Origin: Solobacterium sp.
Lineage (GTDB): Bacteria > Bacillota_I > Bacilli_A > Erysipelotrichales > Erysipelotrichaceae
Direction of reading: 5' to 3'
Assembly (NCBI GenBank): GCA_017941735.1
Contig: JAGAVW010000057.1
Location: 124,001 to 188,000, forward strand
Length of the DNA stretch: 64,000 nucleotides
Of this stretch, positions 1 to 9,059 are shown in pieces. The translations under genes and the position numbers were made by a program. Numbering within the stretch: position 1 is the stretch's first letter; each line of letters opens with the position of its first letter. Below the pieces are notes generated by a model. That model was not told the DNA's origin and ran no database searches. It worked only from the letters and a program-made list of their open reading frames with translations.

Positions 1-1
1 C

Positions 2-388
2 GATACGATTCGTGTATCTATTTCTGCCCCACCACAAGAAGAAATCCCGATTGCGAAAAAGTTGTTGAAATGCTTTGGGTTGATGGAGGATGTTCCTGAT
101 CTGATTGCTTGTCCAACCTGTGGAAGAATTCAATATGATATGTTACCAATTGTAAAAGAAATGGAACAATATCTTTCTACCTTAAATGCGGATTTAACCG
201 TTGCGATTATGGGATGTCCAGTAAACGGAATCCAAGAAGCAAGCCGCGCTGATGTGGGGATTGCTGGAGGCAAAGATAGTGGCTTACTCTTCCGTAAAGG
301 TGAAATCGTAAAAACGGTTCCTCAAAGTGAATTGGTTCATGCCTTAAAAGAGGAAATACAAAAGATACTAAAAGAAAACGCGTTATAA
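2..388 (+). CDS. ispG: 4-hydroxy-3-methylbut-2-enyl diphosphate synthase, C-terminal part (partial)
   Basis: The gene enters from the left edge; only the last 128 codons are present. IspG makes HMBDP from methylerythritol cyclodiphosphate in the MEP isoprenoid pathway and carries a [4Fe-4S] cluster. The cluster end is visible: the CPTCGR motif and the later MGCPVNG motif supply cysteines, followed by the ADVGIAGG signature. The family usually reads VNGPGEA after the last cysteine, whereas this copy reads VNGIQEA, a small departure. ispH, the next enzyme of the pathway, lies about 2.3 kb away at 2690. The stop codon lies inside a hairpin shared with the convergent nfo gene, and the two reading frames overlap by 6 bases. 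Confidence 0.95.
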   Translation, partial: DTIRVSISAPPQEEIPIAKKLLKCFGLMEDVPDLIACPTCGRIQYDMLPIVKEMEQYLSTLNADLTVAIMGCPVNGIQEASRADVGIAGGKDSGLLFRKGEIVKTVPQSELVHALKEEIQKILKENAL

Positions 389-400
389 CAAACGCGTTTT
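375..400. terminator. Bidirectional hairpin between ispG and nfo
   Basis: AAAACGCG (375-382) and CGCGTTTT (393-400) form an 8-bp stem with a 10-nt loop. The A-run and T-run make it usable in both directions. The stop codons of both convergent genes lie in or beside the stem. Confidence 0.7.
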
Positions 401-1258
401 CCATTTTTCATCATAGCTACCCTTTTTTAACATCTCAATCTCTAAGGCATATGGTGGTTTACCATCGATATAAGGTGTTTCTAGAATCTTTACAATCGAA
501 GTTAATTTAGGATGATGTGCCACTTGGTTTAATAAATCAAAGCCAACATAACCATCTCCTAAGTTCGCATGTCGATCTTTATGGCTCCCCTTTTCATTTT
601 TCGAATCATTTAAATGAACAACATGTAAACGGGATAATCCAAGTGTGTGATCAAACATGTCTAATACCTTATCGAATTCAGTTAAATCATATCCTGCATC
701 ATGAATATGACAAGTATCTAGACAAATCCCAAATCTTTCGGGACGATTTAGCTTTTCTAGAATCATAGCAAGCTCTTCAAAGGTCTTTCCAATTTCACTT
801 CCTTTACCAGCCATCGTTTCAAAACAAACCATCACATCTTTAACATCCTCTTCTAAGGTATTAAATGTATTGGCGATTTGTGTAATCCCTTCATCTAATG
901 TCGCACTTGTATAGGAACCAGGATGTAAAACCATATACTTAGCCCCAATTGCTGAAGTACGTTGCATTTCTTTCAAAACAAATTCTTTGGCCAGCTCTGC
1001 GACTTCTTTCTTAACAACATTTGCGCAATTTATGATATAGGGCGCATGAACAATCACATCTTCTAAAGCAATGCCATTTTCTTCTAATAATGACTTTGCT
1101 TCTTCAATTTTCATATTTTGTGTAGGTACACGCATCGTATTTTGCGGTGCACCAGTATATAACATTAACGCATTACAGCCATAAGAAAGTGCCTCTTTCA
1201 CACTTCCCAAGATGTAATCTGGTGCATTCATTTTTACATGACAACCAATTTTAAGCAT
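383..1258 (-). CDS. nfo: Endonuclease IV (AP endonuclease)
   Basis: 291 residues, full length for deoxyribonuclease IV, which cuts 5' of abasic sites in base-excision repair. The TIM-barrel metal ligands can be seen in order: H71 (HAPY), H112 (HPGSY), E147 (CFETMAGKG), D181 and H184 (DTCHIHD), H215 (HLND), D228 and H230 (DRHANLGDG), and the final ILETP glutamate. The start has GAGGA just upstream. It overlaps the upstream helicase gene by 8 bases, so the two are co-transcribed. The cshB-nfo pairing is also known in B. subtilis (yqfR-yqfS). Confidence 0.96.
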   Translation of the reverse strand: MLKIGCHVKMNAPDYILGSVKEALSYGCNALMLYTGAPQNTMRVPTQNMKIEEAKSLLEENGIALEDVIVHAPYIINCANVVKKEVAELAKEFVLKEMQRTSAIGAKYMVLHPGSYTSATLDEGITQIANTFNTLEEDVKDVMVCFETMAGKGSEIGKTFEELAMILEKLNRPERFGICLDTCHIHDAGYDLTEFDKVLDMFDHTLGLSRLHVVHLNDSKNEKGSHKDRHANLGDGYVGFDLLNQVAHHPKLTSIVKILETPYIDGKPPYALEIEMLKKGSYDEKWKTRLL

Positions 1259-2618
1259 CGTTCCTCTTCTTAATAGCCCTCTCTTTATACATGGCTTTCT
1301 TTTCTTCTTTTATTTTTGCGCGTATGAAATCACGACGTTTTTTACGTTCTAATTCTTGTACAGCTCTTGCGTGTTTCTTTTTATAACCAGGCTTCACCTT
1401 AGAATTCTTTTTCGTCTTTAATTTCGCAATCTCTTTTTCCATTTGCGCGTCTTTTGTATGCACACGCTTTTTGGCATAAGGTTGTAGGGTTTGCCATTTG
1501 TGGCCATGATAGCGCATATGTCCAAAGTGAATGCCACGCTTCATAAGGGAAGTAATGGCCTTTGCATCTTCTTCATGATAAAGCGCATAACAAATTCCAT
1601 CTGCTCCAGCTCGCGCTGTACGGCCAGCACGATGAATATAGAAATCCAATTCATTTGGAAACCCACAAGAAATAACATGTGTAACCGTAGGAATATCAAT
1701 ACCACGCGCTGCTAAGTCGGTCGCAACTACATAAGTTGTTTCGCTATTTGCGAGTTGTTTTAAAGCTTTCTTACGTTGCCTGCTTTCTAGATTCCCATGA
1801 ATCTCTGTTACAGCAACCTGATGTTTACGTAAGTCATTGGCGATTTCTTCAACAAGTTCTCTTGTATTTGCGAAGATTAAACAAGTATATGGTTGAAACC
1901 CATCTAACATCCGTAAAATGGTTTCACTAAAACTATGATGATAGCAAGGCACCAAGATATGTTGAATGTTTGGTTCAAAACGCGTTTCATCCGCAATTCG
2001 AATGGTTAATGGATGATGCATATACTTTTTCAAAAAAGGCTTTAATTGATCTGGCATAGTTGCACTAAACGCCAACATCTGTAGATTATCTTGCATACGT
2101 CCTGCAAACGCATCAATATCATCTAAGAATCCATACTCTAAGGTCATATCTGCTTCATCCACAATTAGTTGTTTTGCCTTTTCAATACGCAATAACCCTT
2201 CTTGTAAGAATAAATCTTTGATTCTTCCTGGCGTACCAATCACAATCTGTGGTTGCGCTTTTTCTAATTGCTTTATATCTTTTAAACGATCTTTTCCACC
2301 CACATATAGACCAATACGTAACTTCGAATCGATCTTTTTCAAAAGAAGTGCTTTGTCATAAATTTGATAAGCTAATTCTCTTGTAGGTGCTGTAATCACA
2401 AATTGAACTTCTTCTTTTTCACTTTCTACCATTTCCATAACAGGGATTAAGTAAGCATGTGTCTTACCAGTACCTGTATGACTCAGTCCAATAACATCCT
2501 TTCCCTTCAATACATAAGGGATAATTTGTTCTTGGATTGGGGTTGGTACCGTAAAATGATTCGCTGCAATCAATTGCATGGTTTTCTCTTTTAAATTAAA
2601 ATCTTCAAAACGTTTCAT
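1251..2618 (-). CDS. cshB: DEAD-box RNA helicase, CshB-like
   Basis: An ATP-dependent RNA helicase of about 455 residues. Motif I is SHTGTGKT (about 46-53), followed by PTREL, DEAD (154-157), SAT, ARGID and HRAGRTARAG, so both RecA-like domains are complete. A lysine/arginine-rich tail of about 80 residues follows and probably binds RNA. I chose the ATG at 2618 because GAGG lies 5 nt upstream; a GTG two codons earlier (2624) has no ribosome binding site. Position beside nfo and divergent from ispH matches B. subtilis cshB, a helicase linked to cold growth and rRNA/mRNA handling. The exact RNA target is not visible from sequence. Confidence 0.9.
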   Translation of the reverse strand: MKRFEDFNLKEKTMQLIAANHFTVPTPIQEQIIPYVLKGKDVIGLSHTGTGKTHAYLIPVMEMVESEKEEVQFVITAPTRELAYQIYDKALLLKKIDSKLRIGLYVGGKDRLKDIKQLEKAQPQIVIGTPGRIKDLFLQEGLLRIEKAKQLIVDEADMTLEYGFLDDIDAFAGRMQDNLQMLAFSATMPDQLKPFLKKYMHHPLTIRIADETRFEPNIQHILVPCYHHSFSETILRMLDGFQPYTCLIFANTRELVEEIANDLRKHQVAVTEIHGNLESRQRKKALKQLANSETTYVVATDLAARGIDIPTVTHVISCGFPNELDFYIHRAGRTARAGADGICYALYHEEDAKAITSLMKRGIHFGHMRYHGHKWQTLQPYAKKRVHTKDAQMEKEIAKLKTKKNSKVKPGYKKKHARAVQELERKKRRDFIRAKIKEEKKAMYKERAIKKRNDA

Positions 2619-2630
2619 AAGCACCTCATT

Positions 2631-2660
2631 TCTACTATAATGAGCATAGTAATTATAACT
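2631..2660. promoter_or_regulatory. Divergent promoter region of cshB-nfo and ispH (tentative)
   Basis: The 71-bp gap holds TATAAT-like hexamers on both strands (plus strand around 2635; TATAGT and TATAAT on the minus strand), consistent with two divergent promoters. I cannot find convincing -35 boxes, so exact assignments are uncertain. Confidence 0.35.
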
Positions 2661-2689
2661 GATTTTACGTTTTTAGAAAGAGGACTCCT

Positions 2690-3595
2690 ATGGAAGTGTT
2701 GCCAATTACGCCTAGAGGCTATTGTGCTGGTGTCACACGCGCAATTCAAATCGCCAAAGAAACCGTAATGAAATATCCCAATCAAAAAGTCTATATGCTT
2801 GGGATGATTGTCCATAATCAACACCTCGTTAATGCGTTTTCAAAACTCGGTATTATCTGTTTAGAAGACCAAAGCAGCACCCGTTTAGAATTGCTAGATC
2901 AAATTGCAGAGGGCGTCGTTATCATTACTGCCCATGGCGCAAGTGATGCGGTATTTGAAAAAGCAAAAGATAAAGGACTCACCATTGTCGATGCTACTTG
3001 TCCAGATGTAGAAAAGACACATGATTTAGTGCGTAATCACGTGGGAAACGGTGATGTTATTTACATTGGTAAAAAGAATCATCCTGAGGCAGAGGGTACC
3101 GTACAATTATCAAATCGCGTGCATCTCATCTCTAAAAAAGAAGATTTAGAAGCATTACCTGAATTAGAAAATGTCTTAATCACCACGCAAACTACCCTTT
3201 CCATTTTAGATACGAAAGATTTAATTGAAGCGTGTTTAGAAAAATATCCTGATGCCATTTGTGAAACAGAAATCTGTAATGCAACACGCATTCGCCAAGA
3301 AGCGGTATTAAAACTTGAAAATATTGATACCTTATTTGTGGTTGGGGACCCTTCTTCCAATAATGCCACCCAACTTTGTCGCATTGGGAAAGACCATGGC
3401 ATCCCCAACACATACTTAATACAAGGTCCCATGGAGTTAAACGAAGATATGTTAAAAAATGCCAATCGTGTGGCGATAACGAGTGGCTCTTCTACACCCA
3501 CAAAGTTAACACAAGCGGTGATTGACTGTATTACTTCTTATGCAAAAGAGAATGACTTCCATCAAGAACTCATTCAAATTGATTCAATTCTGTAA
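2690..3595 (+). CDS. ispH: 4-hydroxy-3-methylbut-2-enyl diphosphate reductase
   Basis: 301 residues, the normal length of IspH/LytB, which makes IPP and DMAPP in the last MEP-pathway step. The three cluster cysteines are C12 (RGYCAGV), C104 (DATCPDV) and C196 (CNATRIRQ). Conserved histidines H42, H82 and H131 and the glutamate of HPEAEGT are present, as is the SGSSTP signature near the C-terminus. AGAGGA lies just before the ATG. It is transcribed away from cshB and its last 26 bases overlap the convergent pseudouridine synthase gene. Confidence 0.97.
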   Translation: MEVLPITPRGYCAGVTRAIQIAKETVMKYPNQKVYMLGMIVHNQHLVNAFSKLGIICLEDQSSTRLELLDQIAEGVVIITAHGASDAVFEKAKDKGLTIVDATCPDVEKTHDLVRNHVGNGDVIYIGKKNHPEAEGTVQLSNRVHLISKKEDLEALPELENVLITTQTTLSILDTKDLIEACLEKYPDAICETEICNATRIRQEAVLKLENIDTLFVVGDPSSNNATQLCRIGKDHGIPNTYLIQGPMELNEDMLKNANRVAITSGSSTPTKLTQAVIDCITSYAKENDFHQELIQIDSIL

Positions 3596-4268
3596 TCTCT
3601 TCTTTGGTTAATTTACGATACGTGCCTGGTAATAGAGAATCCTCTAATACCAGGTTTTTCATACGCACGCGTTTTAATTCGATCACTTCATAGCCCACCT
3701 TTTGAAACATGCGCTTAATTTGATGAAACTTTCCTTCTCGTATTATGAGATGACACATATAATCAGAAAGGATTATTAAATCAGCTGGCTGACAAAGTTC
3801 TTCCGCATTCAAGCGTATTCCTTTCTTGAATTCTTGGATTAAGTCTTCTTTTAAAGGAAGATCAACAATCACTTCATATTCCTTTTCCACATGATGCTTT
3901 GGCGATAATAAGCGATGAGCTAAAGGCCCATTATTTGTGATTAATAATAAACCGGTCGTATCTTTATCAAGACGCCCACATGGGAATAAATCAGGATAAG
4001 GCTCTTCAATTAAATCAAGTACGGTTAAAGCATTTCCAGAAGTAGCAGAAATATAACCTTTAGGTTTATTTAAAAGAAAGTATTGATAAGGTTCATAGGT
4101 AACTTGTTTTCCATTTACCTCGACTTCTGCTTTAGTTTCATCCACTTTTATTTTAGGATCTTTGATGACTTCACCATCCACAAAAACAAGCTGATCATGA
4201 ATCAGCTTTTTTACTTGTGCACGTGAACCATAGCCATGCATGGCTAGAAATTTATCAATTCTTATCAT
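3570..4268 (-). CDS. 16S rRNA pseudouridine synthase, RsuA family
   Basis: 232 residues. An N-terminal S4 RNA-binding domain (about 1-60) is followed by the RluB/RsuA catalytic domain with GRLDKDTTGLLL, where D101 is the catalytic aspartate, and the late GKFHQIKRM motif. It probably modifies the U516 region of 16S rRNA as RsuA does; the target is inferred from family. It overlaps the flippase gene upstream by 14 bases. In B. subtilis an RsuA homologue (ytzG) also sits next to ytgP. The 3' end overlaps ispH tail-to-tail by 26 bases. Confidence 0.88.
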   Translation of the reverse strand: MIRIDKFLAMHGYGSRAQVKKLIHDQLVFVDGEVIKDPKIKVDETKAEVEVNGKQVTYEPYQYFLLNKPKGYISATSGNALTVLDLIEEPYPDLFPCGRLDKDTTGLLLITNNGPLAHRLLSPKHHVEKEYEVIVDLPLKEDLIQEFKKGIRLNAEELCQPADLIILSDYMCHLIIREGKFHQIKRMFQKVGYEVIELKRVRMKNLVLEDSLLPGTYRKLTKEEITELNQFE

Positions 4269-5910
4269 GTCTCTTAAATGGATTATATTGATTAAAAATC
4301 TCTTTCATTGATTTATGGAAGATTGCTTTGGGTAACTTAAGCATATTCGCTATATAGAAATATAAAACAATTCCAACTACACCATATAAAGCAAGTTGTG
4401 CTAAGGCAAGCATCCGATTTGTTTCGTTTACTTTTACGACAAAATTCAATAACGCAAACCCACCATTCATCGCTAAACACGCAAGAACAATCTTTACTAG
4501 ACGCTTCCCTGTTGTCGCATAAGAAACATCAAATTTATTCTTTAATTTCGCTAAATCAAGATAGATGATGGTAAGCGAACAAAGAACACTTGAAACTATG
4601 GCACCTGGATAACCAATATAGCGAATGAGTGGATAGAATGTTGCACATTTAATCACAAATCCGACAAAGAGATAGAATAAACTCTCCTTACGTAAATGAA
4701 GTGTCATCATCATCGAAGAACAAATCGGTGTAATTGTTGTGACTAAGGCTAATAAGCTAGCATATTGAAGACAGATTTCACCATAATTGAGATGCGCATT
4801 TCCATACATGATGTAATAGATTGGACGCGCTAAGGCAAACATCGCAAAACAAATTGGTAAGGCAATAAATAAAACGGTCTCTAAACATTCTTGTATGTTT
4901 TTACGTAGCATCGAGAAGTTTTCGTTTTCAAGTGCTACCGTCATATAAGGCACAATTCCTGCAGAAAAGCCAATTCCTAAGACTTGTGGGATAGAAGTGA
5001 GTTTATCTACTTGCACTTGGATGATGCCATATAATAATTTCGCATTATCATAATTCATCCCTAAACTTGTAGTGACCGGAATAAAGAAGCGCGTATTAAT
5101 TAAGATTTGCGAGTTTCCTATTACAGCACTCAATAGATATGGTAATCCAAACACAAAGAGTTCTTTTAGAATCTGTTTTGAATCAACAACTTCTGCTTCT
5201 TGATTGCGTGCTTCTCTAAGAATTGGACCAATATGACGTCGGTCATAATGGATATAGTAAAGAATCGCAATTCCAGCACCTAAAGAGGTAGCTAAAACAG
5301 CCATATAAACAGCATAAATACTATCAAAATGGAATACCTTTACAAATAACCAACCTAAGAACAATAAGAAGAAAACACGGCCAAATTGTTCAAATACTTG
5401 TGTATCGGCATATACTTTTAAATCTTTTAAGCCTTGATAAAAACCACGATAAGAAGATAATACCGGTACTAAGAATAGCGCTAAAGCAAGAATCATAAAG
5501 GCAATCCGCATCTTTTGAATATCACTAGGGGTTGCGTTTGCACCAAGCGTTCGTAAGGCCAAAGGACCTGAAGTGGCAATAAACAAAACACCCATCAAAA
5601 ATCCAGAAGCCGCAAGCACTCCTAAAGATAGTTTTCTTGTTAATAAGACCGTCTTCCAATTATCTGCATTTGCATATTTTGCAACAACTGCTGCAGTAGC
5701 AAATGGTAAACCTGCTGAACAGATTTGTAAGAGAATACTATAGTAACTATAGGGTCCAGAATAAAAGACCATATTCTTTTCGGTTGCTAAAGCAGTAAAA
5801 GGAACCACATAAAAAAGTCCAATAATTTTAGATAGAAAAACCCCTGCCGAGCTTGTCAGGGATCCTAATATAAAAGACTGTTTAATACGATTCTTATTTG
5901 TCTCACTCAT
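4255..5910 (-). CDS. Lipid II flippase candidate, MurJ/YtgP (SpoVB-like MOP family)
   Basis: A polytopic membrane protein of 551 residues with about 14 hydrophobic segments. The N-terminal stretch around SKIIGLFYVVPFTAL is typical of the polysaccharide transporter/SpoVB-YtgP branch of the MOP superfamily. YtgP of B. subtilis is a MurJ-type lipid II flippase, and the shared neighbourhood with an RsuA gene supports that assignment over a capsule or sporulation role. It overlaps the lipoprotein gene upstream by 8 bases and the rsuA-like gene downstream by 14, so it belongs to a lipoprotein-flippase-pseudouridine synthase operon. Confidence 0.8.
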   Translation of the reverse strand: MSETNKNRIKQSFILGSLTSSAGVFLSKIIGLFYVVPFTALATEKNMVFYSGPYSYYSILLQICSAGLPFATAAVVAKYANADNWKTVLLTRKLSLGVLAASGFLMGVLFIATSGPLALRTLGANATPSDIQKMRIAFMILALALFLVPVLSSYRGFYQGLKDLKVYADTQVFEQFGRVFFLLFLGWLFVKVFHFDSIYAVYMAVLATSLGAGIAILYYIHYDRRHIGPILREARNQEAEVVDSKQILKELFVFGLPYLLSAVIGNSQILINTRFFIPVTTSLGMNYDNAKLLYGIIQVQVDKLTSIPQVLGIGFSAGIVPYMTVALENENFSMLRKNIQECLETVLFIALPICFAMFALARPIYYIMYGNAHLNYGEICLQYASLLALVTTITPICSSMMMTLHLRKESLFYLFVGFVIKCATFYPLIRYIGYPGAIVSSVLCSLTIIYLDLAKLKNKFDVSYATTGKRLVKIVLACLAMNGGFALLNFVVKVNETNRMLALAQLALYGVVGIVLYFYIANMLKLPKAIFHKSMKEIFNQYNPFKRHDKN

Positions 5911-6484
5911 TTTCTGTCTCTTCTTCCACCGGTTGTTCTGTTTCTTCTACTACGACCGAATCTTCCGGTACGACAATTCCAGATAGATTCATTTCAAATT
6001 CTAAAAATTCACGACGTTGGTTTTCACGTGTACGATCATACCACTCCACTAACATCTGAATTGGTATATTCTCATGATCACTTTCACCTGAAATGACAAG
6101 ACCCTTCACATAACCCGTATTAGCGTTTGTTTGGAAAGGAATCATGTGATATTTTTCAGACTCATAGATTCCAATTGAAGGCATCATGGCATTCGCATTT
6201 TCATAAGGAACATGATCAGCAACTGCTAAAACGCTAATATAGTACATCGCAATTTGAGGATTATCGATCGTAATATAGTAACGATACGTTCCATCAGACA
6301 TCCGTATCATTTCTGCTTCGACGTCATAGTAAAGGGAGTCGCTTTGAAAACGACTGTTATCATCAATTGCTTTATAATATCCTGCATATGCGGTATTGGC
6401 TGCATTTACATCATTGTTACGTGCTTTCGATGTACAACCAAATAACAATGCAGAACACATCATTACTAGGAATAATTTACGCAT
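5903..6484 (-). CDS. Lipoprotein of unknown function
   Basis: 193 residues. The N-terminus (MRKLFLVMMCSALLFGCTSK) is a lipoprotein signal with lipobox LFGC and acylated Cys17. The mature part has no family I recognise; it ends in an acidic, glutamate-rich tail (VVEETEQPVEEETENE). It precedes the MurJ-like flippase with an 8-base overlap, so an envelope role is reasonable but unproven. No Shine-Dalgarno sequence is visible. An extended -10 box lies 13 nt upstream of the ATG, so the mRNA leader should be only about 6 nt. Confidence 0.75.
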   Translation of the reverse strand: MRKLFLVMMCSALLFGCTSKARNNDVNAANTAYAGYYKAIDDNSRFQSDSLYYDVEAEMIRMSDGTYRYYITIDNPQIAMYYISVLAVADHVPYENANAMMPSIGIYESEKYHMIPFQTNANTGYVKGLVISGESDHENIPIQMLVEWYDRTRENQRREFLEFEMNLSGIVVPEDSVVVEETEQPVEEETENE

Positions 6485-6497
6485 AAATATCGTATAA

Positions 6498-6506
6498 ATT
6501 ATAGCA
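6498..6506 (-). promoter_or_regulatory. Extended -10 promoter of the lipoprotein-flippase operon
   Basis: TGC-TATAAT on the minus strand, with TATAAT at 6503-6498. It lies 13 nt before the ATG at 6484. No good -35 is visible. The predicted start site leaves a leader of about 6 nt. Confidence 0.55.
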
Positions 6507-6519
6507 TAGCTCCTTCGTA

Positions 6520-7770
6520 TTATTTGAATAAGAACACATAATAATTACGCTTTCCCTTTTTCAAAATAGAAAATTCTTGATCAAAGGAATCCGCTTTGAC
6601 AAAAGTAGCTTCTAAACCTTCTACTTTTTCACCATTTAATTGTAAGGAACCTTGTTGGATTAACTTTCTAGCATCCCCTTTTGACTTACAAATACCCGCA
6701 TTCACTAAGCCATCAATCACACTTGTGCCATCTTCCACTTCAAATTTTTCCGCATCCGCAAGCCCATCTTTTAATTCTTGTGCACTTAAATCTTTGATGG
6801 AACCAGAGAATAAGGTGCTTGTAATCTTTAATGCTTTTTGTAGTCCTTCTTCCCCATGCACTAAGGTGGTTAATTCTTCAGCTAATGCTTTTTGCGCAGG
6901 ACGTTTTTCTGGTGCGACTTTCATTTCTTCTTCTAAAGCCATGATTTCTTCTGGTGAACGCATCGATAGACGCTTTAAGAAATCGATGACATCGACATCA
7001 TCTACATTCACCCAGAATTGGTAGAATTCATATGCATTGGTACGCTCTGGATCTAACCAAATGTTCTTACCTTCTGATTTACCAAACTTAGAGCCATCAC
7101 TCTTAGTGATTAATGAAGAAGTAATCCCAAAGACATTTGTATTTTCCCCTTTTACTTTACGAATTAAATCCATACCCGTTGTGAGGTTTCCCCATTGGTC
7201 AGAACCACCAATTTGTACTTCACAATGGTAGGTATTATACAGATTCAGCCAGTCAATAGCTTGTAGTAAGGTATAACTAAATTCGGTATAAGAGATACCC
7301 GAATCCAAACGCTTTTTAATGGTATCTTTTTGAAGCATATAGGAAACATTGAAAAACTTTCCATAATCACGTAAGAAGTCTAATAACGTCATGCCCCCAA
7401 GCCAATCGTTATTGTTGACCATAATAGCTGCATTTTCCCCTTCAAAGGATAAGAAATGAGCAAGTTGTTTCTTAATGCAATCCGCATTATGTAACACTTC
7501 TTCATGGGTCAATAATTTCCGTTCGGTTGTCGGTCTAGGATCTCCTATCATACCTGTAAAGCCACCACACAACGCAATTGGCGTATGGCCTGCTTCTTGG
7601 TAACGATGCAATAACATAATTTGTTGTAGATGGCCTACATGTAACGAATCCGCAGTTGGATCAAACCCACAGTAAACGATAGTTGGTTGTTCCAATTTTT
7701 TTGCGAATCCTTCTAAATCGGTACAATCTTTCACAAGACCTCGCCATTGTAATTCTTCAATAAATTTCAT
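6520..7770 (-). CDS. tyrS: Tyrosyl-tRNA synthetase
   Basis: 416 residues from the ATG at 7770, which has AAGGAG 7 nt upstream; an earlier in-frame ATG at 7791 would place that ribosome binding site inside the gene. Class I synthetase signatures are present: the HIGH-like motif in DSLHVGHLQ and KMSKS-like KFGKSEG, plus the C-terminal S4-like tRNA-binding domain. It charges tRNA-Tyr. Expression should be controlled by the tyrosine T-box in the leader. The position downstream of a ccpA-like gene resembles the B. subtilis ccpA/tyrS neighbourhood. Confidence 0.97.
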   Translation of the reverse strand: MKFIEELQWRGLVKDCTDLEGFAKKLEQPTIVYCGFDPTADSLHVGHLQQIMLLHRYQEAGHTPIALCGGFTGMIGDPRPTTERKLLTHEEVLHNADCIKKQLAHFLSFEGENAAIMVNNNDWLGGMTLLDFLRDYGKFFNVSYMLQKDTIKKRLDSGISYTEFSYTLLQAIDWLNLYNTYHCEVQIGGSDQWGNLTTGMDLIRKVKGENTNVFGITSSLITKSDGSKFGKSEGKNIWLDPERTNAYEFYQFWVNVDDVDVIDFLKRLSMRSPEEIMALEEEMKVAPEKRPAQKALAEELTTLVHGEEGLQKALKITSTLFSGSIKDLSAQELKDGLADAEKFEVEDGTSVIDGLVNAGICKSKGDARKLIQQGSLQLNGEKVEGLEATFVKADSFDQEFSILKKGKRNYYVFLFK

Positions 7771-7784
7771 ATATGTTCTCCTTT

Positions 7785-8004
7785 TGGGCATAAAAAAGCG
7801 CCCTTATTCTAAGGACGCCTAAGCGCGGTACCACCTTAGTTCATAGTTTCCTATGCACTCATCTTTCTCTTTAACGCAGAGGTACACGTCTTACCTTTTG
7901 AGATAAGAAGCTCCCGAATGTATTCTTTAAGGGTTCCTCATCTTTTTCACCAACCAAGATGTCTCTACGTAGTCTGCCTTAAATACTTATTTCGTTCTTC
8001 GCCG
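7785..8004 (-). promoter_or_regulatory. T-box riboswitch, tyrosine-specific
   Basis: The minus-strand leader of tyrS contains the conserved T-box sequence AAGGTGGTACCGCG (7837-7824), which pairs with uncharged tRNA acceptor ends. A stem I can be drawn from GAAG near 8000 to CTTC near 7910, with an AGTA motif on the 5' side and a distal CATCTT/AAGATG hairpin. The codon in the specifier position on the 3' side is TAC (7922-7920), a tyrosine codon, matching the downstream gene. A terminator follows directly. Uncharged tRNA-Tyr should favour the antiterminator and read-through. Confidence 0.93.
7792..7818 (-). terminator. Terminator of the tyrS T-box
   Basis: On the minus strand GCGTCCTTA pairs with TAAGGGCGC (one G-U pair, 3-nt loop), followed by six Ts. 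It overlaps the region needed for the antiterminator, as expected for T-box attenuation. Confidence 0.9.
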
Positions 8005-8009
8005 AAAGA

Positions 8010-8038
8010 ATGATATCGAATTCGTTGAATCTTGTCAA
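8010..8038 (-). promoter_or_regulatory. tyrS promoter
   Basis: A consensus -35 TTGACA (8038-8033), a 17-nt spacer and -10 TATCAT (8015-8010). The -35 overlaps the stop codon of the upstream ccpA-like gene, so tyrS has its own transcript starting near 8003. Confidence 0.85.
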
Positions 8039-9027
8039 TTTTTTGTACTTTGACGTGGTGTAAAGAGATAACTCAATTCAATTTCACGTTCAAAGTCTTC
8101 TGAATTTTCAAGCATTTTAGTCATCACACGCATCGATACAGCTCCTAAATCATAGGAAGGAATCGAGAAGCTTGAAATCTGAGGACGCATCATCGAGTTA
8201 TATTTGGTATCAATGATACAAACAACATCCATTTCCTCTGGTACTTTGATATTGTTTTCTCTTGCTGCATTGATGATTGCCATGGATTGACTATCACGAT
8301 TCGCAATCATGACATCATATTTGTGGTCTTTTAACCATTTACTTAAGAATAAGTAAGATGTTCTAGCATCTGAAGAGATATTCACAAACCCATCAAATTT
8401 AAGACCTTTTTTCTTAAATGCAGCTTCTGCACCTTTTTGCATCTGCATGGAAGAATAAGAATTCTTGCGATCTTCTAAAATCGCAATCTTTGTCTTATTC
8501 TCTTCTAGATATTTGGAAGTAATCTCAAAAATTGCCTTTTCAATATCTACATAGACACATGCGACATTTTCACCCTTCACTCGGTTACCAATAATGACAA
8601 TCGGAATATTGTACTTGGATAATTCATCCATCTCTGGCATAGTGATTTTATCATTGTAAAGAATGACACCATCCACATTTGATTTAATGATATCTTCAAT
8701 GACATTTTTGATATCGGTAATCCCTTCGGTAATCGTATGTAACATGATGTTGTAATTATAGATTTTCGCAACATCAATCAAACCATTAATAATTTGCCCC
8801 GTATATGTAAAACTTGCCTCTGGAACAACCAAGGCAATGGTTGTGGTTTTACGAAGTGCTAAGCCTTGGGCGATGGCATTGGGTTTATAACCGAGTTTTT
8901 CAATCGCTGCTTGTACTTTTTCACGTGTAGGAGCTTTTACCACATCACTCCCATTAATAACCCTTGATACCGTTGCTAAAGATACATCCGCTTCTTTCGC
9001 AACATCATAAATCGTTACTCTTTTCAT
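8035..9027 (-). CDS. ccpA: LacI-family transcription regulator, probably catabolite control protein A
   Basis: 330 residues. The N-terminal LacI helix-turn-helix (TIYDVAKEADVSLATVSRVING, residues 4 onward) and hinge helix (NAIAQGLALRKTTTIALVVP) are followed by a periplasmic-binding-protein-like domain. Sequence style and location downstream of murC, ytxG- and ytxH-like genes and beside tyrS match B. subtilis ccpA, the carbon catabolite regulator that binds cre sites with HPr-Ser46-P. A cre-like site lies upstream of ytxG (10234-10247). A local sugar regulator of the same family remains possible. AAGGAGG lies 11 nt before the ATG. Confidence 0.8.
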   Translation of the reverse strand: MKRVTIYDVAKEADVSLATVSRVINGSDVVKAPTREKVQAAIEKLGYKPNAIAQGLALRKTTTIALVVPEASFTYTGQIINGLIDVAKIYNYNIMLHTITEGITDIKNVIEDIIKSNVDGVILYNDKITMPEMDELSKYNIPIVIIGNRVKGENVACVYVDIEKAIFEITSKYLEENKTKIAILEDRKNSYSSMQMQKGAEAAFKKKGLKFDGFVNISSDARTSYLFLSKWLKDHKYDVMIANRDSQSMAIINAARENNIKVPEEMDVVCIIDTKYNSMMRPQISSFSIPSYDLGAVSMRVMTKMLENSEDFEREIELSYLFTPRQSTKN

Positions 9028-9059
9028 AGGGCACGATTCCTCCTTCTCTTGTTTGCGCG

